Part shown: one piece after another, positions 1 to 10,531 of the stretch
How positions within the stretch are numbered: position 1 is the first letter of the stretch
Layout: each line of letters starts with the position of its first letter
Assembly: GCA_030035585.1 (NCBI GenBank)
Contig: CM057469.1
Coordinates: forward strand, 112,694,650-112,758,649
DNA length: 64,000 nucleotides
Reading direction: 5' to 3'
Origin: Dugong dugon
Lineage: Eukaryota > Chordata > Mammalia > Sirenia > Dugongidae
The notes under the pieces: generated by a model
Databases searched by the model: none
What the model saw: the letters and a program-made list of their open reading frames with translations, nothing else
What the model was told of the DNA's origin: nothing
Translations under genes and position numbers: made by a program

Positions 1-2280
1 GTTACAATATATAAACCCATTAGTTAGATAATTTAGGAGAAACAGAATGATTTCTTATACCCAGAAATTAGGACCTTAAGATATCAGCAATATTAAAAAA
101 AAAAAAAACAAAACATAGTTTTCTTTCATTTACTCAGTCTTATGGAGTTAATTTCTGTTCCATGTGATTCTGGATCAGCCGCAGTCTGTGGACCCATCAG
201 CTTCTGCAAAGGAGTTCTGGAAATTTTATTCAGTCTAGTCATAGTCCTTTTAGCAAGTCCAACATAGTCCATCTTTTTGCTGAGATATTTTGGTCAAACG
301 TTTTCAGCAAGTCAGCGAAGTAAAAACTTACCTGCAGATAATAAAACTTAATATGGCCATGATTAATTGAGAAACATAATATTCTTAATTGTGACAGACC
401 TGATAGAAATTAATTATAAGCATAATGTAAAGGCCAAATAAAATCAGTTAAAAAAAACTTTAGATAAAAATATTTCTAAATATAGCCATTAACTATATTC
501 AAAGAGCTTCAGATATAATTTAGAATTTTGAGACAAAATACCATATAGTCAGGATATACTAAGAATATACCAAGATTATCAAATCTCTAAATACCTGAAT
601 AGTAATAAAAAAAATCTTTATAGGTAAATGATGTGAATTCTCTAATCAAACCATTGGCTTCGATAATGCTAGATTTAAAGAGATAAAGTTGTGACCAAGT
701 TAGCAATAAAGAGATAATAATATGGGTCACTGTGAAATGATACTTAAGTTATTTAACCAAGGATCTTAAAGTAAAACCCTTAGCTTTCTTTTCTAAAAGC
801 CATGAGGCTTAGTATTCAGACTCAGGAATCTTATTCTAATGAGACGCCATACCTTTGTCTTCCAGGCAGATTACACAAAGAATAAATTAACCCTTCAACT
901 CAGAAATTAAAGAAAATTTTGTTAACTGCGAGAAACCCAGTTCTTTATTTTATATGCTACTTAACATTAAAACTCCTAAAAATCTCATAAATTAAACGAA
1001 TAGATGAAACTTGACCATATCAAATAAATTTCTTTTTCAATAAACCTCTTAAAGGTTGGTTGCCTTTGTTGTATATCTCTTACGGTGCATCCCTTTAAAT
1101 GGCAAACACTCATTAGCAGACAAATATATATATCTGTCTATCCTTTCTCTTGTGGCATAAAAAGCAAAAGTATACAAACTTATGACAAGTATCTATTAAC
1201 TTAATAACATCAATAAGTTACCCAAAATGTTGAAATTATTTTAAGCCTATATATCATAAAACGTAACTGTTGTTGAAAGAAAAGTCAGTTTAAACATTCT
1301 AAGATTTCATTCAACTTTTACTACTTCTGGTATTTTTCTCAATCTAATTTTAGCCCTTCAACTGGCTTTGGAAATCTCAAAGTCTTTGCTCACTTGACCA
1401 ATTCATTGATATGGATGTAACCTTAAGTGTTTGACTACTGCTGGAAACATTTTTCCAGGCCACTTCAGGTGTGTCTCATTGTGATTTCTATTTTTTTTTT
1501 TTTTACTTCTTAAAGTTCTCCTATCATAAAGAGAACTTGTTTACAGTTCTATGATTAGGATCTACCCAATTTCTGATAACTATAGCAAACCAGCAATTTT
1601 TCTTTTGTCTTAAAAGAGTCTCCACCTAGCTGGAAAGGGGTCTTTCAAAAGCATCCTTGGAGCTACAGGACCTTGGAAACTGGGACGTGGGGAGGCCTGA
1701 TAGTGTCCCACCCTCACTCTCTTGACTCATGGAAGACATTTACAGATGTTTAAATTGACGGAGGCATTTTGAAAGACAAAAGATAGCTAATTTCTTTCTT
1801 TTTTATTGTTCTGGAACTGCTACTTTAAGACAAAACTATCCTTTTTCCTTAAATAAAACACATTTCATATACCTAGCTTAAGTTACTTAAAAGGTTTCAC
1901 TTTTAAGATTAACATAGTATAAAACATAAAGATCTTAGTGTACTTTTCAAACAGACCACTTTATATCAAAGTTTCTCCAAGCAGCTATTAAAAATCTAAA
2001 TCACGAGGCAGACACAAGATGCTGTTTTTTCTGGATGAAGAAGGAACAGAGGTTCTATGGCTAGACTTACAAAGCACAGCAATTCTCAGCCATAGCCACC
2101 AGTCTAATACAAGACAAACTTAGACACAATGCTCTAGACCAGAAGCAAGCTCTTAGGAGGCAGAAAGACCACATAAACTCACCAGATAATACCACACAAA
2201 ACAAGGATATAGGGATCCTAGTTTCTAAAAGTGTATACAGCAATTTTTAGTAAGATCGACTCAATTCAATGGAAAAAACA

Positions 2281-2401
2281 GGTACAGAACTACCACTTCT
2301 CCCTTAAATATCAAAACACAGGTCAGGAGCTGCCACCTCCCCCTGAGAATTTGTCAAAACAGGCAAGCGCTGCCACCTCTCCCTGCAAATTTGGCAAAAC
2401 A
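2281..2401. repeat. Three-copy degenerate ~40-bp tandem repeat
   Basis: Units at about 2281-2320, 2321-2361 and 2362-2401 share the pattern GGYMAGRRCTGCCACCTCYC followed by an A-rich end (AAAACA). They differ at several positions, so the array is old. It lies inside the presumed ERV leader/internal region. Confidence 0.7.
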
Positions 2402-2824
2402 AAACACTATTTTCCAGGTTTTCGCTGAGCCACAAAAAGGTCCGGATTTTGCAGCTTATAGTGACTCACAGCTCTTTGAAAATAGAATTACCTCTTCTAA
2501 CGCCTGAATCCAGGCCTAAACGTCAGTTCACTTAAAGAGTTACTAAATGTCTCTCTTAACCAAACGATCAAGCAAAAATCTAAGAAAAATTCTCCTTAAT
2601 CAATCGACAGGTTTTTTAAACAAATATACCAAACAAAACTTAAGAAAACATGAGAAAGAGAACGACAAAAAATAAGTAAAGGTTCGTCTTCTGAGAGCAC
2701 TCACCCCGTCAGTGTCAAAGGGACATGGAGTGGGAACATGTGGCTCCAGAACATAGGACCTTTCTTTCCCAGCTTCTGCTCTGCAGTCCAGGTCTCTTCG
2801 ACGTTGACTGGATTCGTAGCTTCA

Positions 2825-2844
2825 GATCCTTGACGACTACGCCA
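2825..2844 (-). promoter_or_regulatory. Retroviral primer-binding site, tRNA-Ser type
   Basis: Read on the minus strand the site starts TGGCGTAGTCG, complementary to the 3' end (CGACTACG plus CCA) of mammalian tRNA-Ser of the AGA/UGA group. The match continues with one mismatch and one inserted base. It lies five bases from the LTR edge at 2850. A serine-type primer site is uncommon among mammalian ERVs; HERV-S is the named precedent I know. Confidence 0.75.
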
Positions 2845-2849
2845 TTAAC

Positions 2850-3122
2850 TGTTGTAGGGGGAAAACATCACAAAGTCTGGTAAAGCAAAAAGAAAGTTTT
2901 ATTTGGCATATATTCAATAGGGCAGAAGTGGGAAGCAGACAAGCATGCTGCTAGAGCCATGTCTGCCCGAGTGCAGAGAATACTACAGAATAGGCAAGAG
3001 TGGGAAAACGGACAAGCATGCTGCTAGAGCCATGTCTGCCCGAGTGCAGAGAATACTACAGAATAGGCAAGAGTGGGAAAACGGACAAGCATGCTGCCAC
3101 AGCCATGTCTGTCTGAGTCCCA
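2850..3122 (-). mobile_element. ERV 5' LTR (short, minus strand)
   Basis: The LTR starts TGTTGTAGGGG on the plus strand next to the primer-binding site. A polyadenylation signal AATAAA lies on the minus strand at 2903-2898, giving a short R-U5. The U3 part (about 2905-3120) consists mostly of 72/73-bp tandem repeats. The far edge is placed near 3122 because L2 sequence starts there; a terminal CA is present, but the partner LTR is outside the window, so no target-site duplication can be tested. Confidence 0.65.
2921..3120. repeat. 72/73-bp tandem repeats in LTR U3
   Basis: Copies start at 2921, 2993 and 3066, each with GGCARRAGTGGG followed by CAAGCATGCTGC. The first two full copies are almost identical; the third diverges and ends near 3120. 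Tandem U3 repeats in retroviruses usually hold enhancer sites, but no function is shown here. Confidence 0.85.
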
Positions 3123-3315
3123 GCCATGCTCTTCTTTTTGAAAAACTCTCTTCTCTTGGCTTCCATGACACCTGTCTTCTGGTTTTCCTTCTACTTACTG
3201 TCCATTCATTCTCAGGCCCCTATGTTAGCTCATCTTCCTCCACCTGACCTCCAAATCTGGGAGTAATTTGGGGCTCTATCTTGCACCTTTTTTTTTTAGT
3301 TTTAGTTTCTCATTA

Positions 3316-3529
3316 AACTAACTAACAAACCGTTTTCCATAGAGTCAAGTCCGACTTATGATGACCCCCATGTGTGTCAGACTAGAACTGTGTTCCATAG
3401 GTTTTCAATGGCAGATTATCTGGAAATAGATCACCAGGCCTTTCTTCTGAGACACCTCTGGGTAGATTCTAACTACCAGCCTTTTGGTTAGCAGCCCAGC
3501 CCTTAACTGTTGTGCCACTCAGAGATGCC
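3316..3529 (-). mobile_element. AfroSINE, type B, with exact 12-bp target-site duplication
   Basis: The minus-strand SINE head is at the right end (TTAGCAGCCCAGCCCTTAAC) and the tail at the left. The body carries the 'ggcctttcttctgagacacc' segment that marks one of three SINE architectures in this window. AGTTTCTCATTA occurs exactly at 3304-3315 and 3530-3541, flanking the element. The host is an L2 copy. Confidence 0.9.
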
Positions 3530-3902
3530 AGTTTCTCATTAGGTAATCAATAGTTTTCCTTTCCTTGGGCCTATCTGTTATATTTATATTGGGAACTTCA
3601 AAATTATCAACAAGAATTCCAGATTTACATGGTCAACTTCCCATTTTTCATTTCAGCTTGAATGTATTAGAGATACCATTAAGTTAACAAAGACAAAATT
3701 AACCTCTTGCCTCCCGTCCTCAACAACCCTATAACTTTGTAACTCTCCTTCTTAGTAAATGGCAATATCATTTTTCCTGTCGATCAACCCAAAACCTAGG
3801 CACCCTCTTTGAATGTAAGCCCTCCATAAATCCATGCTACTCCATTACTGAAAAGTTTGCATTGGCTTCCATTGCAACTAGATTAAACTCAAACTATTTA
3901 AC

Positions 3903-3950
3903 ATGAGTCGGAATCAACTCGACGGCAATGGTTTTGGTTTTTGGTTTTTA
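3903..3950 (+). mobile_element. AfroSINE tail fragment
   Basis: Only the 3' end is present: ATGAGTCGGAATCAACTCGA followed by a GGTTTT-rich tail. It is 5'-truncated and lies inside the L2 copy. Confidence 0.75.
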
Positions 3951-4465
3951 TATGGCTCAAAATGATTTAGATCTTCAACTAAATTTCACAGCACTCTTTT
4001 CTTGGCTCATTATGCTCCAGTCATACTTTTTTTTTTTTTTTTTTTCCACTTTGTGGATCCTGCTAAACTCTTTCTTACCTCTGGCATGTTCTATTCTGTT
4101 AACTTTGAGTCCCTTCTGTCGCTCATTTTATAACTAGTCATTTCTATTCCTTTAGATTGCAGTTTAAATAAGCCTTCTCAGAAAGGTATTTCTTGACATA
4201 ATATCAGAAATAAAACATACCTCTAGTCCGTCCCCATCGTCCTCCACCTCAGCATTTCCTTTTTTCTTCTCATGGGAGTTAACACAATTATTTAATGATT
4301 GTGTATTAGCCCCTTAATCTATCTTGGGTATGTTTCCCCTCTAGTGTTTGAGCTCCACAAGGCAGGAGCATATTTGTCTTGTTCCTTCTTCCCTCCTGAG
4401 TGCCTGGCTCACATTCTGGAGCATAGTAGGAACTCTATAAATATTCATCAATGAATGAATAAAAT

Positions 4466-5067
4466 TATGAATAAGGAGAGCGTTCTATATAAAGTTAATG
4501 CAAGAGTCAAATGAAATTACGTAGGTCAAATAACCTTTGAAAATATTAACGTATTAACATAAGGCATTTTATTTCCTTTTGTAGTGAGTGACTGTTTCTA
4601 TCCTCCTGCCTTCCAAGCCACCTCTCTGCCCTCATTCATAAATCTATACAAATTCCATCTTATGCAAGAAGTCTGCCCAGATCAGGTGGGTTGGGAGAAA
4701 ATTCTCACCTCCCTCACATATTTATGCATAGCAACTGTCTTTCCCATATGTCCAATTATGGCTACAAAATAAGAAAAGTGAAAATCACATGGAAAAAACC
4801 CAAGAACCCTAATTAACTCTAAAGAATAAATGGTAATTTGTTTTTTCCATTTGTGTATAGATGTAAGTGCAAGTGTGCCGTACGTTGGTTTGCAGCACAG
4901 GGTGAAGTGGTATGGGACCGAGCTCACTTTTAAGACTCCATCTACCCTGTGATCTTGGTTATCTTAAGGATTGTACGGGGCACAGGCTCAACCACAGAAG
5001 ATCTTAAATGTTTAGTAATTGAGGGCTTTTTCTTCTTGGGTAATTTAAATCAGAGTAACCTGCTTGT
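4466..5067. other. No recognised feature
   Basis: AT-rich sequence. The segment 4584-4760 has the C/T-rich look of L2 3' sequence, but I cannot support a call. No coding or RNA gene seen. Confidence 0.4.
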
Positions 5068-5460
5068 CCACCACCCATCTGTTAGTCTGTCATACCGTTG
5101 TGGCTTGTGTATTGCTATGATGCTAGAAGCTGACACTGGCATTTCAAATACCACCAGGGTCATCCATGGTGGACAGGTTTCAGAGGAACTTCCAGACTAA
5201 GACAGACTAAAAGGAAAGATCTGAGGATCTACTTCTGAAAATCAGCCAATGAAAACCCTATGAACCTAATGTAAACACAGAATATTGTCCAATATAATGC
5301 TGGGTGATGAACTCCCTAGGCTGGAAGGCACTCAGGCTACACAGTGGTCACAACAATGGACTCAAGCATACCAACAATCATGACGATAGTGCAGGACTGG
5401 GCAATATTTCATTCTGTCGTACATGGGGTTGACATGAGTCAGTAAACTAACAACAACAGC
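5068..5460 (+). mobile_element. Internally deleted, non-autonomous RTE element
   Basis: The first ~270 bases match the 5' end of the RTE LINE (same block as the 5' end of the long copy at 48476 on the minus strand: CCACCACCCATCTGTTAG, later TTTCAAATACCA). From about 5332 the sequence jumps to the RTE 3' end (ACAGTGGTCACAACAATGGA ... GACATGAGTCAG) and ends in CAA repeats. About 2.9 kb of coding sequence is absent at the junction. This is the pattern of a non-autonomous LINE derivative carried by the parent's enzyme. Confidence 0.8.
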
Positions 5461-5489
5461 ATCGTGCTTGTGGACTACTACAATTCACA

Positions 5490-5905
5490 TGTTGGTCAAA
5501 ATTCTCATCATTGCCCTTGGTTCCTACGGAATAGTTTGTACTTTTGGCATATCACACACAAGGTCCTTTGTGAGCTAGATTCTAACTGCCCATCTGTTTC
5601 ATTTTCACTTCTATTCTACCCATCTCAAACTCTTCTGATTACTTTGAAAAACTTATGGTTTACTGACCATAAATCTCATATTCTCTCAGTTATTCACTAC
5701 TTTGTTCATTCCATGTCTTCTTACTGAGATGCTCTTAGCCCTTTCGTCTTTTTAGAAAACTCATATCCATCTTTCAGAATCAGCTCAAATTTCATCTTCT
5801 CTGTGAAGCATTATTTAACCTCTCCAGAAAGAGTTAGGCACTCTCTCTTCTGAGGTCTCATATCCTCAGGATATTCTTTTGGAATATTCATATCTATATC
5901 TTATT
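5490..5905 (+). mobile_element. L2-like fragment
   Basis: C/T-rich plus-strand sequence with L2 3'-region phrases ('aaggtcctttgtgagctaga', 'tctctgtgaagcattattta'). Divergent; the boundaries are approximate. Confidence 0.55.
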
Positions 5906-5910
5906 AATAA

Positions 5911-6110
5911 GAAGTCCTGGTTGCTCAGTGGTTAAGTGCTCACCTGTTAACTGAAAGATCAGCAGTTCAAATCCACCAGCTGCACCATGGGAGAAAGATG
6001 TGGCAGTGTGCTTCCATAAAGATTACAACCTTGAAAACCCTACGGGGCAATTCTACTCTGTCCTATAGGATCACTATGAGTTGGAGTCTACTCGACGGCA
6101 TAGAACAACA
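5911..6110 (+). mobile_element. AfroSINE, type A long form
   Basis: Complete plus-strand copy. The head has A-box-like TTGCTCAGTGG and B-box-like AGTTCAAATCC motifs; the body keeps the 'agaaagatgtggcag' middle segment absent from short forms; the tail has TATGAGTTGGAGTCTACTCG. Confidence 0.9.
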
Positions 6111-6370
6111 TTTCATAACTCCAAGGGGTTCCATACAATACGTGAATTGCACTCCTTGAAGTTATGCAGTACACAGCCTTGTTGGCTGGATGTGGTGAAT
6201 TCTGTATCATATTTTTATGTTTTTCTATGTTTTTATCTTTTCATAGCACAGTTTGTAGATTATAACCACTACTTTGGACTACCATACCCCTTGCTTCATG
6301 TTTAAGTATGATCAAATTTTTAGAGTAACTTTCCTGACCTTTCTACCCATCCTCACGTCTATCTCCCCAG

Positions 6371-6520
6371 TTGCTGTTGTGAAGCTGATTCCGACTGATA
6401 GCAACCCTATAGGACAAAGTAGAACTGCACCGTAGAGCTTCCAAGGAGCAGCTGGTGATTTCAAACTGCCGACTTTTTGGTTAGCAACCAAGCTCTTAAT
6501 CACTGTGCCACTAGGTCTCC
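6371..6520 (-). mobile_element. AfroSINE, type A short form
   Basis: The tail begins at 6371 (TTGCTGTTGTGAAG) and the head ends at 6520 (GTGCCACTAGGTCTCC). The middle segment present in the long form is missing: TTCCAAGG joins directly to AGCAGCTGG. A tRNA-Gly-like sequence lies 12 bases upstream of the head in the same orientation. Confidence 0.88.
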
Positions 6521-6532
6521 AAAAGGTAGGAT

Positions 6533-6600
6533 TCATTGGCCGGGAATCGAACTCAAGCCAACTGCTTGGAAGGCAGCTTTGCTTATACCACCAACACCAA
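6533..6600 (-). pseudogene. tRNA-Gly(UCC)-like pseudogene beside a SINE head
   Basis: On the minus strand this reads as a tRNA-Gly: the anticodon arm GCTGCCTTCCAAGCAG carries a UCC anticodon, and the T arm GTTCGATTCC is intact and matches a pol III B box. The D arm has lost about 13 bases and the acceptor ends are worn, so it is not a functional tRNA. It could be a retroposed tRNA or the head of a tRNA-Gly-derived SINE like the one at 51955-52262. Confidence 0.7.
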
Positions 6601-7889
6601 CTCCCAGTTGGCTATAAACTGGAGGTAGAAGATAATTGTTACCAAGAGGTTGTCTTAAACCTCAAGAGTAATCTACAGCATAATAAGGTATTTCTCTGAA
6701 ACACAAACATAGCTTTAATGACTAAAACCTCATGTATAATATTCAAGGCAGTCAGTGTTAGAATGTGGCAATTTTGCTAATAAAAATGTTTCATTTATGC
6801 ATATAGTAAGCTTGTAAACCTTTTTAGTTCAGCTTACCCTGCAGTGCTCTAAGTCTGTTTCTTTTATTCTCATCAAAGTATATGTGATTTAAAGCAGTGA
6901 GAAAAGATTTAAAGTAAATTAAAACAAGCCTAGGAATTGTGATTAGGATTTAGAAAGAATTTGTAGTTTATTGGAAGTAATGTCACTTCTGTTAAAAAGC
7001 AAACAGAGTCCCCTTATAAATTCAGAAATCAATAGTTTTTTTTTTTTTAGTCTGATCAGTTGAAAATCTTATTTAATAGCAGTCATTATTCTTCTGGGTT
7101 TTCAATACTCAAAATATAAAGAGGACAAATTCTTTCCTCAATTAATTTGTCTGCTTAGTATTGCCAGTTAACTAAAGGGCATTGTTAATGAAGCCACAAT
7201 TACAGGTTTCATGGAAATATTAACCAGTAACTTTGCTCTGGTATATAGCCTCAATTATCCTTTTAACCCTGGAGAGTTGACTTATGGTTATGAACCAATT
7301 ATCTCAATAAACACTAGAAGGAATAAGAATATATGGATGAAAAATCCATTACCACTAATATAAAAACAACTCATGGTTTAACTTAATAGAGTTTACTCCA
7401 TCTATCAAAAAATTAGGTGATCTTAACCAATCCTACAACATCAAGAATAATTTATAGGCTGATGTTGTTCTAATTTATGTTTCCTCCTTTGACTCGAATT
7501 CCAACTCACAGATCTGTTAACATCTTAATTGGGTATCTCTCAAGTATTTCAAATTTATGATGACCCAAAAAACAAAGGAAACCAACAACAACAACAAAAA
7601 AGAAAATGAAAACAAACAGCAACAAAACCCCCCCTCTGCTTTCACTCCTTGCCGAAACCTTTTTCCTCGAGTCTTCTCCATCTGAGTCAGTGACAACACC
7701 ACCTATCTAACTGCTCACGGTCTAAATCTAGATGTCATACTTAAGAATTTTCTGGGGTGACACAAGCTCCGGCTGGTATCAGGAAATCTATGTTCTATGC
7801 TTGGCTCAGCTCCGATCGGCCCTGTGACTGTTTTAACTTTTTCTTTTTGCATCCTCGTTTTTATAAATTTGGACTATTTTGTGGCTATG
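6601..7889. other. No recognised feature
   Basis: AT-rich sequence with short poly-A/poly-T runs (for example 7037-7048). I see no gene and no repeat I can name. Confidence 0.4.
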
Positions 7890-8140
7890 TTGTGTTGTTG
7901 TTGTTGTTAGGTGCCATTGAGTCATTTCTGACTCATAGAGACCCTATGTACAACAGAATGAAATACTGCCTGGTCCTGCACAATCCTCACAATCATTGCT
8001 TTGTCTGGGTCCATTGTTGCAGCCACTGTGTCAATCCATCTCATTGAGGGTTTTCCTCTTTTTCACTGACCCTCTACTTTACCAAGCGTAATGTCCTTCT
8101 CCAGGGACGGGTTCCTCCTGATAACATGTCCAAAGTACAC
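7890..8140 (-). mobile_element. RTE LINE, 3' end only
   Basis: The left edge is the (GTT)n tail of an RTE in minus orientation, followed by GGTGCCATTGAGTCATTTCT and the conserved 3' coding end (ACTGTGTCAATCCATCTCAT, ACATGTCCAAAGTACAC). It is strongly 5'-truncated. This copy shows the RTE tail that the SINEs resemble. Confidence 0.85.
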
Positions 8141-8712
8141 TTGGAGCTATAGAACCACCTTTTTTCCCAATGAAATATTAAGCAGAAGCTTACATCTAAA
8201 ACAGAAATTGACTGAGCTGGGTTGCTGAACCTCTTAATATGCCGAGGTGCACTCTGAAATTGAAGGTCTTCAAATTCCTCCAAAAGCCAGCAGTAAGATT
8301 TCTATCTGCAGAAGGACTTCATATGAAACATTTTCTATTATCTGAAATTTTCAGCTAAGGCTAAGCCTCAAACAAAAGGCATTAGCACTGCTCTGCAAAG
8401 CCACCAGATATTTTCTGTATAGGGCTTAGTGAATGGGAACATCTATGTCCAGTACCATTAACCACCATCACAATCCAGTCCACATAAGTAGAGGTCTGAG
8501 AAATGCATGAGGTTGGGGTTGATAGCCATAGGGTGTCATTGGTGTTCTGTGGAAAGCAGTGCTGTAGTGACAGTTCTCCTTACCCCCTGAAGCAAGTGAA
8601 GGTGGTTCCAAGAGAATCAGTCATAATGATTGAAGATGTCTGCCAAATTCAGAGACTGGCAACTACCCCAGTGGATAGTCTAGAGCCTGCTCAGATGCTG
8701 CCCTGGCCATAG
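8141..8712. other. No recognised feature
   Basis: Mixed-composition unique-looking sequence with only short open frames. The repeat family, if any, is not recognised. Confidence 0.35.
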
Positions 8713-8917
8713 TTGCTGTTGTTGTGTGCCGTTGAATTGATTTCGACTAATAGCAACCCTATAGGACAGAGTAGAACTACCCTATAGAGTTTCCAAGGCT
8801 ATAATCTTTATGGAAGCAGACTGCCACGTCTTTCTCCCATGGAGCAGCTGGTGGGTTCAAACTTCCAATCTTTTGGTTAGCAGCTGAACGTTTAACCACT
8901 ACGCCACCAGGGCTCCT
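8713..8917 (-). mobile_element. AfroSINE, type A long form
   Basis: Minus-strand full-length copy with a (GTT)n-like tail at the left and head CACTACGCCACCAGGGCTCC at the right. A probable short duplication flanks it: TGGCCATAG on the left and TGGCCAGAG on the right. Confidence 0.92.
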
Positions 8918-9805
8918 TGTGGCCAGAGTAGTGTGGGTGAAAAGGCTCTTGACAGAGCCTTCCATGAGTCTTCTTAGAGTTTGGAGATAAATGTGATGAT
9001 AGAGGTTAATACCTATACTGCTTCTGACCTAAATGGCTCTGAAGGAAGGCTATGTGTTGAATAGTCCATGGATCAGAGCTCAAAAGCATGGTGGTGTACT
9101 GCGCCCAGTCCTTATGGCTCTCAGATGATGGAACAGAGAATTCCAGCAGCTCCGGCAGCTCCTACACGTGAAGGAATGTGAAAGTTAGAGGAGGGTCTGA
9201 ACCTGGGACTGTCTGGATGACTGCCCAGAGATGCCCTGCTAGTCTCAACCCCAGAAAAGGTTTGAGGGAGTGGACCTCTGGTAGGACTGTTGGAAGATAT
9301 AATTGCAGTTCTCTAAAAAGGTTTCCAAAGAAGGAGAAAGCTGAGGAGATACTGAACATCACCTTAAGAAAACCATGCATATTCATCTACTGGCCACAGG
9401 ATCACCTTGGGCCAGGAGCAGTGATAGAAGCAGATGCAACCAGAAAGAGGTAGCCCTCATACGGTCAATTACACAGACCACCCTGCTCTGTACCATTTCC
9501 TCTCACTGCCCCTGTCTAATAACAGAAGAACACAACTTAGGCAAGGAAGGGGAGTGTGCTGTGAACAGTCATGTTCTCCTCCTCATCTCTAGTCTTTCTA
9601 GCCACATGTCTCCTCTGCACTGGAGGACAGGAAGAACTTTGGGAAAATAGGAGCTGGATAAGTTCAATAACCGAATATGATTATAAATTTATGGAATCTA
9701 AATTGTCATAGCAGAATGGAAAAGTGAATTAGTATAGAATGGGTGAAAGTTGTAAGTTAAATAAAATTGGTATTTGTATCCCTCCAATTGGAGACTTCTA
9801 AACAA
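8918..9805. other. No recognised feature; overlapping short open frames
   Basis: Two overlapping plus-strand open frames of 91 codons lie at 9178-9453 and 9375-9650. I recognise no domain in either and see no start context, splice sites or homologue to support a gene. The stretch may be an old retroviral or LINE remnant; I cannot assign it. Confidence 0.35.
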
Positions 9806-10064
9806 ATCTATCTTCCTTCCTTCCTTCCTTTCTCCCTCCCTCCTTACCTCCCTCTCTCCCTCCATCCTTTCCTTCTTTTCCTCTCTCTTTCCGTATTTTT
9901 CTTTTTTATCTGTCTTTACATCTACACCCATCCATCCATCATCTACCTATCATCCCTCTATCTATCCCTATCTATCTATCTACCTATCTGTCTATCATCT
10001 ATCTGTTCATCTCACCTCTCTCCTGTCTCTCATATGTCTCTCTCTCTCTCACCTGTTTATCTGA
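9806..10064. repeat. Pyrimidine-rich simple-repeat tract (CTTC, CCT, CTAT units)
   Basis: Successive blocks: (TTCC)n from about 9810, CCCT-rich, TCCA, then (CTAT/CTAC)n at about 9950-10010 and (TC)n near 10040. Nearly all pyrimidine on the plus strand. Open frames across it are composition artefacts. Confidence 0.9.
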
Positions 10065-10531
10065 TAGGATCTCTGTCTCTAAATACTGATGACCAGAGGC
10101 AGCAAAACACATGTCACACAAAAGGATTTTGATTTCTGCTAGTGATTTCATGGCAGAAACTTTTTCTTTTTCTGTAGACATTTGGTGAAAGACCAAAACA
10201 GCAAATGATTGTACACTATTCTCATTATCTTGCTTTTATAAAGACATCCTTAAAGTTTAAGGAGAAAAATGATTGTTTGGATGAGTTAGCCTCAAATAGC
10301 CCCATTGTTAAGACTGCAGCATAGATCTGACATCAAGATTGATTTTTCTTTTTTTTTTCAGCATTTTCCAATCACGGTGTTCAGTGAGAAAACTTTCCAA
10401 GTGTTTCCTCATAGTGAGACAGGACAGATAATTGGCCTGAATCAAGGGTAAAGAACTCTTTGCCAGGGCAAAAGTGATATTTGTGAGGTGGTATGCGATG
10501 CCAAGATCCACATGAAGTTAACACCACTAAT
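10065..10531. other. No recognised feature
   Basis: Unique-looking sequence; nothing supported. Confidence 0.35.

Larger units (their letters stand above)
1..2849 (-). mobile_element. Endogenous retrovirus internal region (5' part, non-coding here)
   Basis: This stretch lies directly downstream, on the minus strand, of a primer-binding site and LTR, so I read it as the 5' internal part of a provirus that runs off the left edge. It is AT-rich and broken by stops; I found no gag-like reading frame of useful length and no other recognised repeat. A consensus splice donor (GGTGAGT, minus, 2705-2699) sits about 120 bases after the primer-binding site, where a retroviral leader donor is expected. 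A three-copy degenerate tandem repeat lies at 2281-2401. That everything from 1 to about 2600 belongs to the same provirus is inference; only the leader is well supported. Confidence 0.45.
3122..4465 (+). mobile_element. L2 LINE, 3' part, interrupted by SINEs
   Basis: Plus-strand blocks at 3122-3300, 3540-3900 and 3950-4465 match the 3' ORF2 region and tail of the ancient mammalian L2 family. The tail is clear: a stretch resembling 'gagctccacaaggcagg', then the commonly seen 'ctataaatattcatcaatgaatgaat' ending near 4462. A SINE (3316-3529) and a second SINE tail (3903-3950) interrupt it. Confidence 0.75.

Noticed and set aside
2921..3120. 72/73-bp repeats as a CRISPR array
   Set aside because: Units are contiguous with no spacers, lie in a retroviral LTR and the genome is eukaryotic.
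9767..10132. 121-codon open frame over the simple repeat
   Set aside because: It translates repeated pyrimidine tetranucleotides (Leu/Ser/Pro-rich) and is a composition artefact.
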